DNA of 64,000 nt from Branchiostoma floridae (taxonomy: Eukaryota > Chordata > Leptocardii > Amphioxiformes > Branchiostomatidae), in NCBI RefSeq assembly GCF_000003815.2, contig NC_049981.1, positions 9,995,482 through 10,059,481 of the forward strand. Reading direction: 5' to 3'. This document shows positions 49,901 through 61,311 of the stretch, piece after piece. The notes below the pieces were generated by a model, which saw nothing but the letters and a program-made list of their open reading frames with translations, was not told the origin of the DNA and ran no database searches. The position numbers and the translations under genes are program-made. The first letter of the stretch is position 1. Each line of letters begins with the position of its first letter.

Positions 49901-52610
49901 ACAAAAGCCCAAAATATACATGTTTGGTCTGAAATTGCCACAAAAGCCATGAAATCGGTTGTAGGCAGAAGTTGATATGCCTCTATATCTATTATTCTTA
50001 AGAATACATTCAACCATCTCTCTGCCAAATTTGGTACTTTTAGACAAATCGCTGCTTTTGGAAAAATATCGGGTTGGCCCTGAACCCAGGGGTCCTGGTT
50101 TCGAATCCTGTCATGCTATCGATCATGTTCCCTTGGAAAAGGCTGTCTTTCCTCTCTCCACCCAGGTGCAATTAAAATGGGTACCCGACTTCGTTTGGGG
50201 GTGTAAATAGTTGGGCTCCACCTTCCAGTACCATGCCTTAGTGGATAACAACCCGCATGCCCATAAGGCATTTTAATGCGTAGAAGGTATTGGATTTTTG
50301 ACCATCCAGCACATTTCCTCAATCAGGGAATGGGACTTCAGGTTTTCGTATTTCACCACTGTTCTTTAAGGTTAAGTCCTAACGATTTTTTCTTCACCTC
50401 TGGCAGGATTTCATCTACTCCCTGATCGCCTTCATCCTGTACTTTGTGGCGGCCATTGTGCAGACGTGGTCTGTAGCCGACCAGTACGCACCCATCTCCG
50501 GGTACGCTGACTTCTGGAGCGACTGGTACATCACCTACTCCATCGCCTGCGTAAGTTCCATTTAACATTTTAAAATAACGGTCATAACGGTAACTATATT
50601 CAAACTCCGCAGAATACAGTTACAATGACTTTTGATGCGACAAGCACATCATTTTCTACATCGCCTGTGTAAGTTCCTTCTATTCAATTTAAAAAAAAAA
50701 TAAAAATCATAACGGTACCTATATTCAAACTCCGTGGAATTCAGTACAATGGCTATTGAAGCGACTAGCACCTCACCTACTAAATCGACAGTGTAAGTTT
50801 CTTCTATTCAAATCTTAAAAAAAACGGTCATAACGGTACCTACATTCAAACCTCGTGGAATGCAGTTACAAAGACACCAAATACTAGTACGACTGGTACA
50901 TCACCTATTCTATCGCATGAGTACGTAAGTTGCCATATATTACATATTCACAAATTAACGGCCACAACGGTCAAATGTCCTTAACACGTATTCGTATTTG
51001 ATTATGCTAAAAAAACATATGGTTCAAAGATATTTTGGCTTTTATATCAGACATGAACATTATTTTCTATGACTTCAAGTAACTCTAGGGGGACAACTAC
51101 GTGTTTGATCACCAATATTCCATAAATTATTCATCGGTAAAATGCTTCCCTTGACAAATCACTGTAAGAAATTATTAATGAGACAATTGTCAGGTAACAA
51201 AGAGATGATTCACCTCGTGGAAATCACTGTCCTGGTATTTACATTGGGACTCTAATGATTGTCATCACTTCGGTTACTGACAATATGATTTCAATCCCAA
51301 AGCTTTCAATGAAATTAAGGCGTATGCTCAAAATTATTTTTCATTTTCTTTGTCATCTCAGAATGTACATCATGAATTAAGCCCGAATATGAATCTTCTT
51401 TTGAACACTTATCGTTAAAGAATGGTTAATACCTCACCCCAATGCATTTACGTTGGCAGATTCAGGACTGCCCAGTTGCCATTACCATGCAATATATACC
51501 ACCGAGTGAGCGAGGCGACTGGTCCAACAATGGACACTAACCAAAGCTCTTGGCTGGCCAATGTTATTCCAGCCTCAAATAGATATTGAATCTGGTATTG
51601 AGCAATCACTTGTATGGATATAAGGTAATATTAGCTTATTTGTTTAACAGGCTTTACCGATTTTTTTTTTAAGCGATGGACAACTTGACATCAAGTCATG
51701 ATGAGCTATGCTCTTTTCTGCATTTAGGCCTTCTCCTGGTTGGTGGCGCTGCTGTACATCATCAACGCGTTTGTGAGCTACATCTACTTCCGCAGCCGCA
51801 CGGTGGTGTGCTCCATCCACAACCAGGCCCCGCGGAGGAACGACACGCCCATCAAGGCACTCAGTCACAAGAGAAACAACGAGCCTGAACAAGCACGCAA
51901 GGTAACGAGCAACTCAGTTGACACTTTCTTTTTCTGTAGTGACTTTAAAACTTTAATGACTGATTTTGTATGTTGAGTTACATTGTATGCCCATTTTGTT
52001 CTTTACTTTTCCTCATAAGAAAATTATTAGATTTTCTTTCTTTTCTGACAACGTTCTGTGTAATAGGGCCCCAGGCACAGTGAAAATTTTGCATGGTGTC
52101 TTTGATAGTTGATCTTGTATGTTGAGCTATAACTACAGTTCTGTTCCTTTGTCATTCTTTTTAAATGGTGTTTTTATGTTGTTACAGGAAAGCTCTAGCT
52201 TCTAATAGACAAAGTTTAAGACTTCAGATGGATTCAAAGAACTACATGTACAAAACAACAGGACACCATTAGGCCCGCCCCTGAGGCGTTGCCAAAATAT
52301 GATTGTTGTTTGACAAACTCACTACATGCCTAATGCCATTATTCATCTGTTTCAGGACAACTACTACAACCCCAACCCCCAGGAACCTAACAACTCCGGC
52401 TACTACTACGGTAAACCCAACGAGACCCCCCGCAACTACGACACCCCGCGCACCCAGGACCAGCAGCGCCCCCCCAGCCAGGACCCGCGCCCCCCCAGCC
52501 AGGGGTACTACAACAACCAGCCCAGCTACGACCCCCCCAAACCGCTGGAGAAACTCAAGAGGGAGAACTCCCGTGACAGCCTGGAAACTGTCATGTTCTC
52601 AGACCCTTAG
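46966..52610 (+). CDS. MARVEL-domain four-transmembrane protein with Pro/Tyr/Asn-rich C-tail
   Basis: Five coding exons, 46966-47043, 49626-49817, 50407-50550, 51728-51901 and 52356-52610. Every intron is phase 0, and the product has 280 residues. Seen: four hydrophobic helices at about residues 14-42, 56-78, 91-111 and 129-157 with short N-terminus, the pattern of MAL/CMTM/plasmolipin-type MARVEL proteins of membrane-apposition and vesicle-traffic sites. The cytosolic tail (about 160-280) is rich in Tyr, Pro, Asn and Gln (DNYYNPNPQEPNN; repeated RPPSQDPRPPSQ) and ends in a charged region. Exons 4 and 5 are GC-rich with C runs. The assignment to a specific subfamily is open. Introns 1 and 3 carry decayed copies of the gene's own exon borders (see findings). 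The start fits an 'AGAGATGG' context; an upstream ATG in another frame exists in the same exon. Confidence 0.85.
47107..47345 (+). mobile_element. tRNA-derived SINE copy
   Basis: Contains GAGTTCGAATTTT (B-box-like), CTTTGGGAAAGGCACTTGAC, GTACTCTTCAGTACAAACCTGG and CCGTTACGCCATTGAG, in the same order as the copy at 56901-57245. Lies in intron 1 of the MARVEL gene. Confidence 0.6.
47350..49525. other. Intron 1 of the MARVEL gene, remainder
   Basis: No exon is recognised. From about 49070 to 49345 there are three loose copies of a GGTAAAAGGT..GTTGGAAGTCGGTAC.TGCCCCCGTCTC block, a short tandem repeat. ORFs at 48469-48798 and 48876-49325 show no family character. Confidence 0.5.
49522..49572 (+). 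pseudogene. Duplicated 5' edge of MARVEL exon 2 (dead splice acceptor copy)
   Basis: TTTTCCAG followed by TTTTTCGGGTTTGTTGTG and a TGGGTGTTACTGGTTGTGTA stretch copies the acceptor and first 42 bases of exon 2 (49626 onward) with few changes. It then diverges and reaches a stop codon. If spliced in, it would truncate the protein after helix 1. Confidence 0.8.
50050..50295 (+). mobile_element. Diverged tRNA-derived SINE
   Basis: GGTTTCGAATCCTG (B box), CCTTGGAAAAGGC, then AATGGGTACC and CAACCCGCATGCCCATAAGGC. The middle block corresponds to TTGGGAAAGGCA of the copies at 47107 and 56901. Lies in intron 2 of the MARVEL gene. Confidence 0.5.
50620..50935 (+). repeat. Three decayed tandem copies of the MARVEL exon 3 3' end and donor site
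   Basis: Each unit of about 110-125 bases carries a degenerate copy of GACTGGTACATCACCTACTC + CATCGCCTGC + GTAAGT (true exon end at 50550): near 50640-50673, 50760-50797 and 50889-50931. The units share AACGGTACCTA.ATTCAAAC and a poly-A stretch. The third still keeps GACTGGTACATCACCTATTC but has a frame change before its GTAAGT. Confidence 0.8.
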
Positions 52611-54630
52611 ATTAATGTTTGCTGCACTCCAAAACTTGCTATGTTCCAAAAGATACTATATGGTGTACATGTAAAGTAGAATGGCATGTTCAGGATCCAA
52701 ATACGGTGCATTCCAAATGTTCTCAACTCCAAAATGTGCTCCATCTCAAACATGCTCCATCCAAAATGTACTACATCCCAAAATGTGCTCTATACCAAAA
52801 TACGACTCCATCCCAAAGCATTTTGCAATCCCCAAACATACCTGAAACACATTTTGGAAGATCCAAAAATGTAACTGGTGTTCATTTTGAATTAACCAAA
52901 AGGTACCCAACAACTTCGAATAATAAGAACATTGTGGAACGTCCCAAATGTAACACCAAAATAAACCTGATACACATTTTGTAGAATCCCCAAAGTTAAC
53001 GTAACTGATTGAGCAGCACATTTTTGTGCATGGCACCATACGGAATGCATGTTCTGGACTACAACATTAGTCACCACAGCCAAATCATTTCACATGATGT
53101 AATAGCATTGTAAAACACCCACAGTATGTGATGGTTTGCAAGTAGGCAGCTATGTTTTTAGTCATCTCTACATCCCTTATTATAGCCAAAATATATATTC
53201 AAATGTGACTAGTCTCAAGCTATGTGTTACGTAGATGTAGGTTAGACATCCAGGTAATAAGATATGCCAAAAAGCAGTTGGAAACTGGTGGATTCCAGTT
53301 GAAACGTCTGACCATTTCCAAAATTATATCCAGTTGCTTGAGTAACTGCTTTTTGACAAGCTATGTGTTGCCTGATTTTAATACATGTAGCATATTCCTG
53401 ACTCTACCAAAGGCAATTTAAATATACTGGTGAAAGAGATAATTGAAATATATTACAATAATCCTGCACATTGTGTTTTAGTGGGTAACTGTAATCAAAG
53501 AAACTGGTACATCATAATCATTGAAAGTCACTTTGTTGGGTATCTTTTTGTACAGGTCTGTAAACTGAATTGTAAGTCTAGATTGTGGCCCTTTGTGTAG
53601 CAAGTGGCAGGACAGAGCTGGAGGGCTGGTCACCATATATATGAATGGGTTAGAGTAAGAATAATCAGCACTGTTTGTAAGGCTAGACCATGTAAAGGTA
53701 AACATTATGTATAAGCTTATAAATGTTACCTTTCCTGTTGTAATCAGATATCACCTACTCAAATAACCAAAAGAGGCCTTGTAACGTACTAATGACTATG
53801 ATATAGAATGTATTTTTACAAAATGTATTTCTCTGATCTATGAAATTTATCCCATGTTACCGTATGGTGGTTTGTGTATGAATAGCACAGTACTGTAAGA
53901 AATTAAAAAGTCCATGTCTGTTACTCGAGCGTGCATGAGTAGTAACTTTGTCATTAGTAATGAGAAAACATGTATGATACATATCAATGGTGTCACATAC
54001 CATGTGCTGTATACTATTGTCTTCAAGTTGACTTCACTTGTAACAAAGCCTTGGCTAAAGCCATGTTCTGAATCAAAGTTGAACTGTAATTTCCAACACA
54101 AATATGGGACTCACCCAAATCTTGGACGTCCTGTCCAACTCCAGTCTCCAGGAATGAGCAGTCCACTACTTCTGTGACATCATGTTTTACAGATAGAACA
54201 CATGACTTGGTGAGCTGAGGTTCATAAGTTCCAGAAAGTCTATGGCACCTCCCGTCTCTGTTGAGGGATGGTTGTAAAATCTTGAAACATAGAGGGCTTC
54301 TTTATTGTGTATTGTTGCTAAGGCTATTTTGTTAACAGTTGCATTTGGAAACTTGCAATGTGTAGGTTCTGTCTGTCAATAAGCCCTAAGGACACAGGTG
54401 TTGTAGTAGCTAATTTTGTCACAAGAAGCAGGCAAGCACAAAGAACAATTGTTGGTTTATAGTGTCATACTACTCTTTGTATCTAATTGGAAAATTTTAT
54501 ACTGTTAACATTCACATTGTAGGAACTATGCGTTTTGTGTACATGACTGTATAAAAATGACACTTTGCACTGAATTCACTTAATATGTACAGGTCCCTAT
54601 GAAACTAATAAAGTGTCTCGGTGATGTTTT
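52611..54630 (+). other. 3' UTR of the MARVEL gene
   Basis: It runs to the AATAAA at 54607-54612 followed by GTGTCTCGG. Between 52620 and 52990 short words such as CCAAAATGT(G/A)CT and CCATC are repeated many times. No coding sequence. The length, about 2 kb, is inferred from the first canonical signal. Confidence 0.55.
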
Positions 54631-55149
54631 CACTTTAGATTTGCATTCTCATCATTTCAAATCTGCAAGCTAAAGAAAAAAAATATCGATATCCTTTTTT
54701 TTGTGTAAAACATGTTAAAAGGAGTTCAATGCTATTATGAGGCACTTATCTCTGTGAGTTGTACATTAAAAGGCTTGGCTTGGACAATTTTTGTTGTACA
54801 CATGTATTAGGGGCCACATTTGTCATTTTAGATGGTGACATTCAGATGGTGAAGGAGCTTTAGGTGTAAGCTACAACCTCTGCATGCAAAATAACAAAGC
54901 ACACTTATCCAAAGCGGTAGGGTGTAATGACCTGGTGGTCAAAAATACAAGCCGTGGTAAGACCACTGTGCAGTTACATGTCGATGATGATAAAGCTTTT
55001 AGAATTCTACTTGAGGTCCCTATCTAGGTACATGGTTGCATTTCAGGGTAATTGTAAACAGCTATTCAAAGATTCATCTTAGTTATTCCAGACCTTGCAC
55101 AACTGGGCAGTCAAGGCAAAACATCAAACATTATAGAAAAGAAGTCACT

Positions 55150-55155
55150 TTTATT
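55150..55155 (-). other. Polyadenylation signal of SKI8
   Basis: AATAAA on the minus strand about 520 bases after the SKI8 stop codon. The convergent MARVEL and SKI8 transcripts thus end about 0.5 kb apart; 54631-55140 contains no gene. Confidence 0.5.
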
Positions 55156-55674
55156 TTCTGAAGTAAGGCTTTTGTAAAACAATGACAAGAAGAAGCAACA
55201 CCTTTCTAACATTCTTCATCAGTTTCAGCTTTTCTAGTTTTACAATTAAGATCCCCCTTTACACACACCACTAAACACTAAACATGAACTTAAGTGAACT
55301 TTGTAGTTGAATTATTATGTATGTGATTACTACATGACAGCAGGAACGTTATCACATCAAAGGAATGTAAAAAAATACAGCTTAATAATATACTAAGTAT
55401 AATACATGCCGACTAAGGGACGTACCGACATGGCAGTAGGGTCAAAGAATGGGTAAAAATCTGCTAATTTCTTTCCCATGCTAACTCATTATGCAAATTT
55501 GATTTTCCCCTTTTTCTAGTGTCTTTCTTAATGCTCATCATAAATCAGTAGATTATGCTGTAAAACAAGCTGAATTTTACATGTTTTTACATTAAAGTTG
55601 TACATTTTGAGCTCAAAGAAAGTAACTAAGTGTGCTATACATCAAATGTAGTTCAGTGGTTTTAAGATAGAAAT

Positions 55675-58600
55675 TTACAACGGGCAGTCATAGATGTGAA
55701 TGGCTCTATCGTCTGAAACCGACACAATCTTGGTTCCGTTGGTATTGTACTCCGCACACCATACCTGGTCACGGAAACAAAAGTAACGACCATTAGTAAC
55801 ACTATTAATTGTTAGTTAATGGCAGGAAGTAACGATCATCTATTGACAAAACATTTTATACACACACTAAAAGAAGAAACAAAACAAACAAGGGGATATC
55901 AATACCACTTGTTCTAGTTGCCAAGTGTATGCAACAATAGCTTTGTAAGAAAAAATATGTAAGAAATTGGTAGTCAACAAACTTTTTTCAAATATTATCA
56001 GAAAATTGTCTGTAAAAAAAAACGAGGGAAAAAAAAAGCAAAATTTTGGCTAAGCTACTAGGTTTGTGTACCGGTACAGAAAATACAGGTATGGTCCAGG
56101 TCCAGAGGATCAGGTCCAGGTCCGGACCTGAACCTTATTGTTCATGAATGGGCGATACTCGAAACAATGGTCCATTGTGTACGCTACAAATGAATCTGTT
56201 TGGTGGAATATCTAATCTTCACGTAAACAATTCTAACTGCCTCTGTTAAGTTTGATTCCAAAGTTAAAACTTCACATGTTAATGTTATGTACCTGATCAA
56301 GATGGTCAAAGAAAGTGTGAGCACACTGCCTCATCCTGCCATCCCAAACCTTCACACTCTTGTCTGAAGAACTAGAGAAAAATGTGTAGTAAAAAAATTA
56401 AAAATAGTGACCACTTACAAATGTGTATACCATACAATTCTTTTATTTCTTAGTATGTAACATTTGTAGTTAAAAGGAATGATTCAATCATCAGAGATCC
56501 TAAAAGCCTAATGTTACATGCACTATCTATTTATCATAAGTCATCACCAACATATCATACCACGCAATTTCCTTCAATTCCTAATGTATCATTTACAGGT
56601 ATAAAGACCCCAAAATTAATCACAGATCTCAAGGGCCTTCTTGTAATCATTATTTAATGTTATATGCATTACTGGTATTTTATCATAAGTCTGTCATCAC
56701 CACACAATTCCTTTAACTTTTAATTTTTAATTTTTGCAGTTACAAAGACAAAAAAATCATCACAGATCTTAAGCCTTCTCGAAATTGACGCTATCTATAT
56801 ATTCATCGTTGACATCAAAACATATTGATTCCTTTTTCATCCTGTTAAATATGCCTGATAAAAGTAAAATAAATAGACTCAGATGTTGAGTCCTAATGCA
56901 GGTGTCATGGTGGCCTTGTGGTTAGGGTTGTGGGCACAGAACATGGAAGTACTGAGTTTGTATCACTGATAGGTCCCGATGATGTGTCCTTGGGAAAGGC
57001 ATGCTTACATGTACATGTAACACCAAATTTGGATGGAGCAGCTGTGGATAGGAGTTAAATGTAACAAGTTTGACAAAAGCCTTGAGCACATTAAAGAACC
57101 CCACCCCACCACACTTATCAATTAGAGCAGGGGTCATTCCCAGAGTAAGTGGATCAAATAAATCTGTCCAGGTATGCAGCTTGTACTCTTCGGTACAAAA
57201 CTGGTGTGTTGTGCCATAAGGTGGTTTAATGGGTATGCAATGCAAACAAAGAAACGTCTTACCTTGACACAAAGTGAGTGTTGTCTGGTGAAAACGACAC
57301 ATTCAGTACCCAGGACGCATGCCCACTCAGGGTGTGGGACAGAGACGCATGTTGGCTATTGGCAAAAAGAAAACAATTCCATCAGGCTCTGCCCTGAGGC
57401 ATTGCCAATAAAAAAACAAGATAACATTATATTTGCTGCTACAGCTAATATTTTGTTCATACTAGTATTTGGTGTAACAGCTACATGCATCATTCCGTTC
57501 ATATTCGCGGTGTGCATTTTGACATGAAGGCCCATTTTCCTTTCCTGTCAATGACAGTAATGATAGGTACTTACACATCATATATCTTGATGTGGCTGTC
57601 GTCTGAGGCTGTGACCAGAAGCTGGGAGTCTCCGGAGAACGCCAGCGATCGGATAGGCATGGCGTGGCCTGTAACAAGGATTCACAATGTTATTAAATAT
57701 TAATTTCAAATAACTATCATTCTCTTGTTCATCCATACATTTTCTCTCTATTCTGAATTCAAATCTTTTCTCTCTATTCCACACTCAATTCTATGACACT
57801 TTTTGATAAAATAAAATAAGCAAATAATATAATCAAATAAAGTTGGATCAAAGATGAAATGGTACATGTACGGGGCTACCTCAATATAGCTCCAACCCTG
57901 AGGTTTTGCCAAAAATGTGTTTAAGATATGAAATACAAACCCTCTAATGTGTGGAGAAGTTTCCCTGTTGTGATGTCAAATATGTTGATGATGCCATCAA
58001 TGGCTCCACAGGCAACGTACTTCCCATCTGGACTCTGCAGAATAACACAAATAAAGAAATGTTTTTTTTTTTTTTATATCGAAATCATTCTGTCATAATA
58101 GTAGTTCTATGACACAAGATTTTGGTGTCATTCTAGAGTAATGTTACAGTACCCCAAATGGGCATGTTTTATTGGAACTACCAACATATCAAAATTCAGA
58201 CAATTTCATTAAATGACTTTGAGTTACAAATATACAAACACAGACAGAAACAATAGCCTCCTTGGAGGTCACTAGCCTCCTTCACATAGATAACAACAAT
58301 TACTGTTACAGCAATCACTGACAATTATCAAGACATATATGTGCTGAAATTGAAACATAACTCTTTATATATACAGCAAATGCAGAAACTTTCGCGGTGG
58401 TTTGATGTTCGCGGTTTTCGCGATGGCCGCTTCACAGCAAACTTAAAACCACCGTGAACATTTTTCCATGGCAGTAAGAGACTACAGTGCATAGTGCTAA
58501 CTTAAAACCACTGCGAAAAGTCCTTTTCCCGCTACTGCGAAATTAAATACCCGCGAACTTAAAAATACATTTACAGTATTACTGTAATAAATGCACTTGC

Positions 58601-60912
58601 TAGAACTTTGAAATTTCTGCTAGAAACCTTTTCCACTCATGGACAGTGTTGTCTTCGTTATTACCTAAATTCATTTTCAGGTACAGTTACAGTAGTTTAG
58701 TTAAGTACGTAGAGTTATCAATAATTAAGTGCAAATACGTTTTGCCAACCACCTGTAAGTTACACAAGCATGTAGTAAAGAAACATAAAGCATTGGAAAA
58801 GGTGTTCTTAAATGTGATGTTGGGAAACGTACGTAGGCGATGCTGAGAGTGAATTTCCCGCGGGTGTCCAGCGACGTTTCCTTCTTCCCGTTCTCCACGT
58901 TGAAGATGTTGACTTTCCCACCGTGGCTGCCGGACGCGATGAACCGCGAATCGGGGGAGAAGGCAACGGTCCACGCATCAACTATAACCCGAACACGTCA
59001 TGTTAATGAAGAAATAATATCCCTCATGGTTCTGAAAATCACACATTCTTTACTGTACTTGACTATTAACTTCTAAAAATCTAAATGTGTCTTACTTTTT
59101 TATGCAAAAAGATTTGCTACATAATATTATATCAATAATAATAAAAATACCCATCTTCCATAGATTCTTTTCTGCAAAGTTTTATTGTTGTGAGGTAAGA
59201 AATTGGCAGTAAAATGTAGGTGTTTGACAAGTATGTGTCAAGAAAGAATTATAATAGTGTTATAAAGCCTTCATGGTAACTTTATAAAGCCTTCATGGAT
59301 TTTCTTCAGAAGGATGCAAACAATGCTACCCAAGTTATCAAATGTGGCAAGACTTGGCTTAATATTAGTATGTGCATAATCATATTATGACTCAGTCAAA
59401 ACTATGTATACTTTACCTGGCCCAGCATCCATGCTCCTCATCTGTTTCCCTGTTTCAATATCCCATAACCTTATATGGGCATCAAGGGAGCTGGAGGCAA
59501 CCACTGGTAACAAGGTCAAGGGTCATGCAAAATAGACAGATTACCTGATGTAAAATGTATAACAAGTGATTGTTTGCAATTACAATGCATGTTATAAAGT
59601 CTTAATTAAAAAGAAGGAGTCAAACGGTAGATCTAGGTAATTAGCAATTGTAGAAAGGATACTGGTGCCTTCCTGGTTCATGTCCACTGACACCACACCC
59701 AGCTGGTGTCCCTCAAGGGTCCATCTTAGCTCCAACTTTTCATCAACCCTGCCCAAGGCAAAGGAACATTATCTTAAGTTAGCTGAATGAATCCCACTGC
59801 TTTATGAAAGGATGATTAGTGCCCCCTAGTGACAAGTTTTGGTACTGCATGAAACAAAGATTTCTGAGGCTAAAATTTGAAACCTACCATTTCCAGACCT
59901 TCACGCTATCGTCTACAGATCCTGTGACAATGTTGTCCACACCATCTGTGTCCGACCGTGCCCACGCACAGCTCCAGATCGCGTCATCGTGGGCTGAAAA
60001 AGTCAAGGAAATGTTTGGTACACATGTATGTATTTGATCTGTGACTGTATTGACTGCTACCAAAATTGAATAAAACGTGGCTATCACAATAATCTAACCT
60101 TTACACATCTGACTCCAGACAGTACTGGGCCAGCAGTAATGACACTACTGGGGGTACAGATACTTACCCAGTATCAAAACAAGAACAAGAACAAAAAGAA
60201 CTATTGGGGGTACGGACAGTACAGGGTGTATGGACAGTATAGGGTGTATGGACACTACAGGGGGTACGGACACTACTGGGGGTACGGACACTACTGGCCC
60301 ATGGGGGTACGGACACTACTGGGGGTAAGAACACTACTGGGGGTACGGACACTACTGGGGGTACGGACACTACTGGGGGTACGGACACTACTGGGGGTAC
60401 GGACACTACTGGGGGTACGGACACTACTGGGGGTACGGACACTACTGGGGGTACGGACACTACTGGGGGTACGGACACTACTGGGGGTACGGACACTACT
60501 GGGAGTAAGAACACTACTGGGCATACGGCATTTACATATTAACATGTCTGACGTTTATTCCTTAGAAAGTTCAGTTGCGGCCCAGACCCAAACTTCGACC
60601 TGAATGAGCTTGACAAGCACCCACCTGGTTACTCCTAGTGGAAAGAACAAATATACTTACCATTCTCCTGTTTAAACAGGATGCTATACTGTTTGGGAAA
60701 AAAAGAAAAGAAAAATATAGTTAATAAAATAGTAAGCTCAAGCTACTTGTCTTTTAGATCACTGCCACTCACTCACACCATACCATTAAATGAAAATAAA
60801 ATCCATAACAAAAGCAAATAAGTCTAAATTCTTCTAACAAAACCTAAGGTACACTGCATTCTAGGAATTCTAGAAATAAATATATAAGCATGTTCACCGT
60901 TCCAACTATATA

Positions 60913-60943
<31 letters not shown>

Positions 60944-61311
60944 GCATGTGAATTGATATGAATTGTGGGAAATATGTCAAAGGTGAAGGCCCCTGAAACA
61001 TAAACAAAACATGTCTGGATATTGTAAATCGAGACAATAGTCCAAAAAAGAACTGTTTACAAATCAGGGGCCTTGACCTTTGACATATTACCCACAATTC
61101 CTGTCAGTGCACTTGCATACTCGGAATGGTGAACATGCTTCTTCACGGCACTGCAACCCACCACAAAAACGGGAAAATGCACACATTCCATAGCCTGGAT
61201 ACCAGACCCCAGCCCAATCTCAAAAATACCCCACACAATAGATATTATGAGCTGGGCTCTGGTATCTAGGCTTTACATTCTATAGTCATGGGGACCAACC
61301 TGTGAGCTCAT
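55675..61311 (-). CDS. WDR61: SKI8 / WDR61, WD40 subunit of the Ski and PAF1 complexes
   Basis: Secure exons: 60688-60661, 59993-59888, 59748-59663, 59503-59417, 58981-58833, 58034-57941, 57668-57575, 57355-57263, 56371-56293 and 55764-55675. They carry 301 residues with perfect phases. A candidate 12-base first coding exon at 61311-61300 (Met-Ser-Ser-Gln, then GTTGGT) completes 305 residues, the human length. The protein is a seven-bladed WD40 propeller that scaffolds the cytosolic Ski RNA-decay complex and the nuclear PAF1 transcription complex. Seen: [105 protein letters not shown] and a terminal IHIYDCPL. All blades are present and nothing is broken. The weak point is only the first exon, whose donor lacks the usual GTAAGT. 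Introns hold a SINE, two MITEs and an 18-bp minisatellite. Confidence 0.95.
56901..57245 (+). mobile_element. tRNA-derived SINE in a SKI8 intron
   Basis: Head GTGGCCTTGTGGTTAGGG (A-box region), GAGTTTGTATCAC (B-box-like), CCTTGGGAAAGGCATG, GTACTCTTCGGTACAAAACTGG and TGTGTTGTGCCATAAGG. It is the most complete SINE of the window and ends about 15 bases from the donor site of the SKI8 exon at 57355-57263. Confidence 0.7.
58371..58579. mobile_element. TTCGCGG-type MITE, ~209 bp
   Basis: Ends TACAGCAAATGCAGAAACTT and AAAAATACATTTACAGTA. The interior TTCGCGGTGGTTTGATGTTC faces AACTTAAAACCACCGTGAACA. Same family as 29419-29566, in a SKI8 intron. Confidence 0.7.
60240..60530. repeat. 18-bp minisatellite ACTACTGGGGGTACGGAC in a SKI8 intron
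   Basis: About 14-15 units, most identical, with edge variants (ACTACAGGGGGTACGGAC, GTAAGAAC). The unit length is a multiple of three, so long open frames cross it in several frames; these are artefacts. An early relic lies near 60145. Confidence 0.95.
60885..61141. mobile_element. ~257-bp foldback MITE with internal TA microsatellite
   Basis: The left end AAGCATGTTCACCGTTCC pairs with the right end GGAATGGTGAACATGCTT. The inner arms GAATTGTGGGAAATATGTCA + AAGG..AAGGCCCCTGA pair with TCAGGGGCCTTGACCTTTG + ACATATTACCCACAATTC. (TA)n sits at 60907-60944 in the left arm only. Lies in the first SKI8 intron. Confidence 0.75.

Noticed and set aside
49502-50047. 181-codon minus-strand frame
   Set aside because: Antisense of MARVEL exon 2 and its duplicated edge; the repeated TTSNTHTTNPKNWKTIKH words come from that duplication.
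52303-52674. Thr/Pro-rich 123-codon frame
   Set aside because: Shifted frame of the last MARVEL exon; the real frame is continuous with exon 4 and ends at 52610.
60139-60603. 154-codon frame of repeated GVRTLL and opposing SVRTPS/PPVVSV frames
   Set aside because: Pure translation of the 18-bp minisatellite inside a SKI8 intron.
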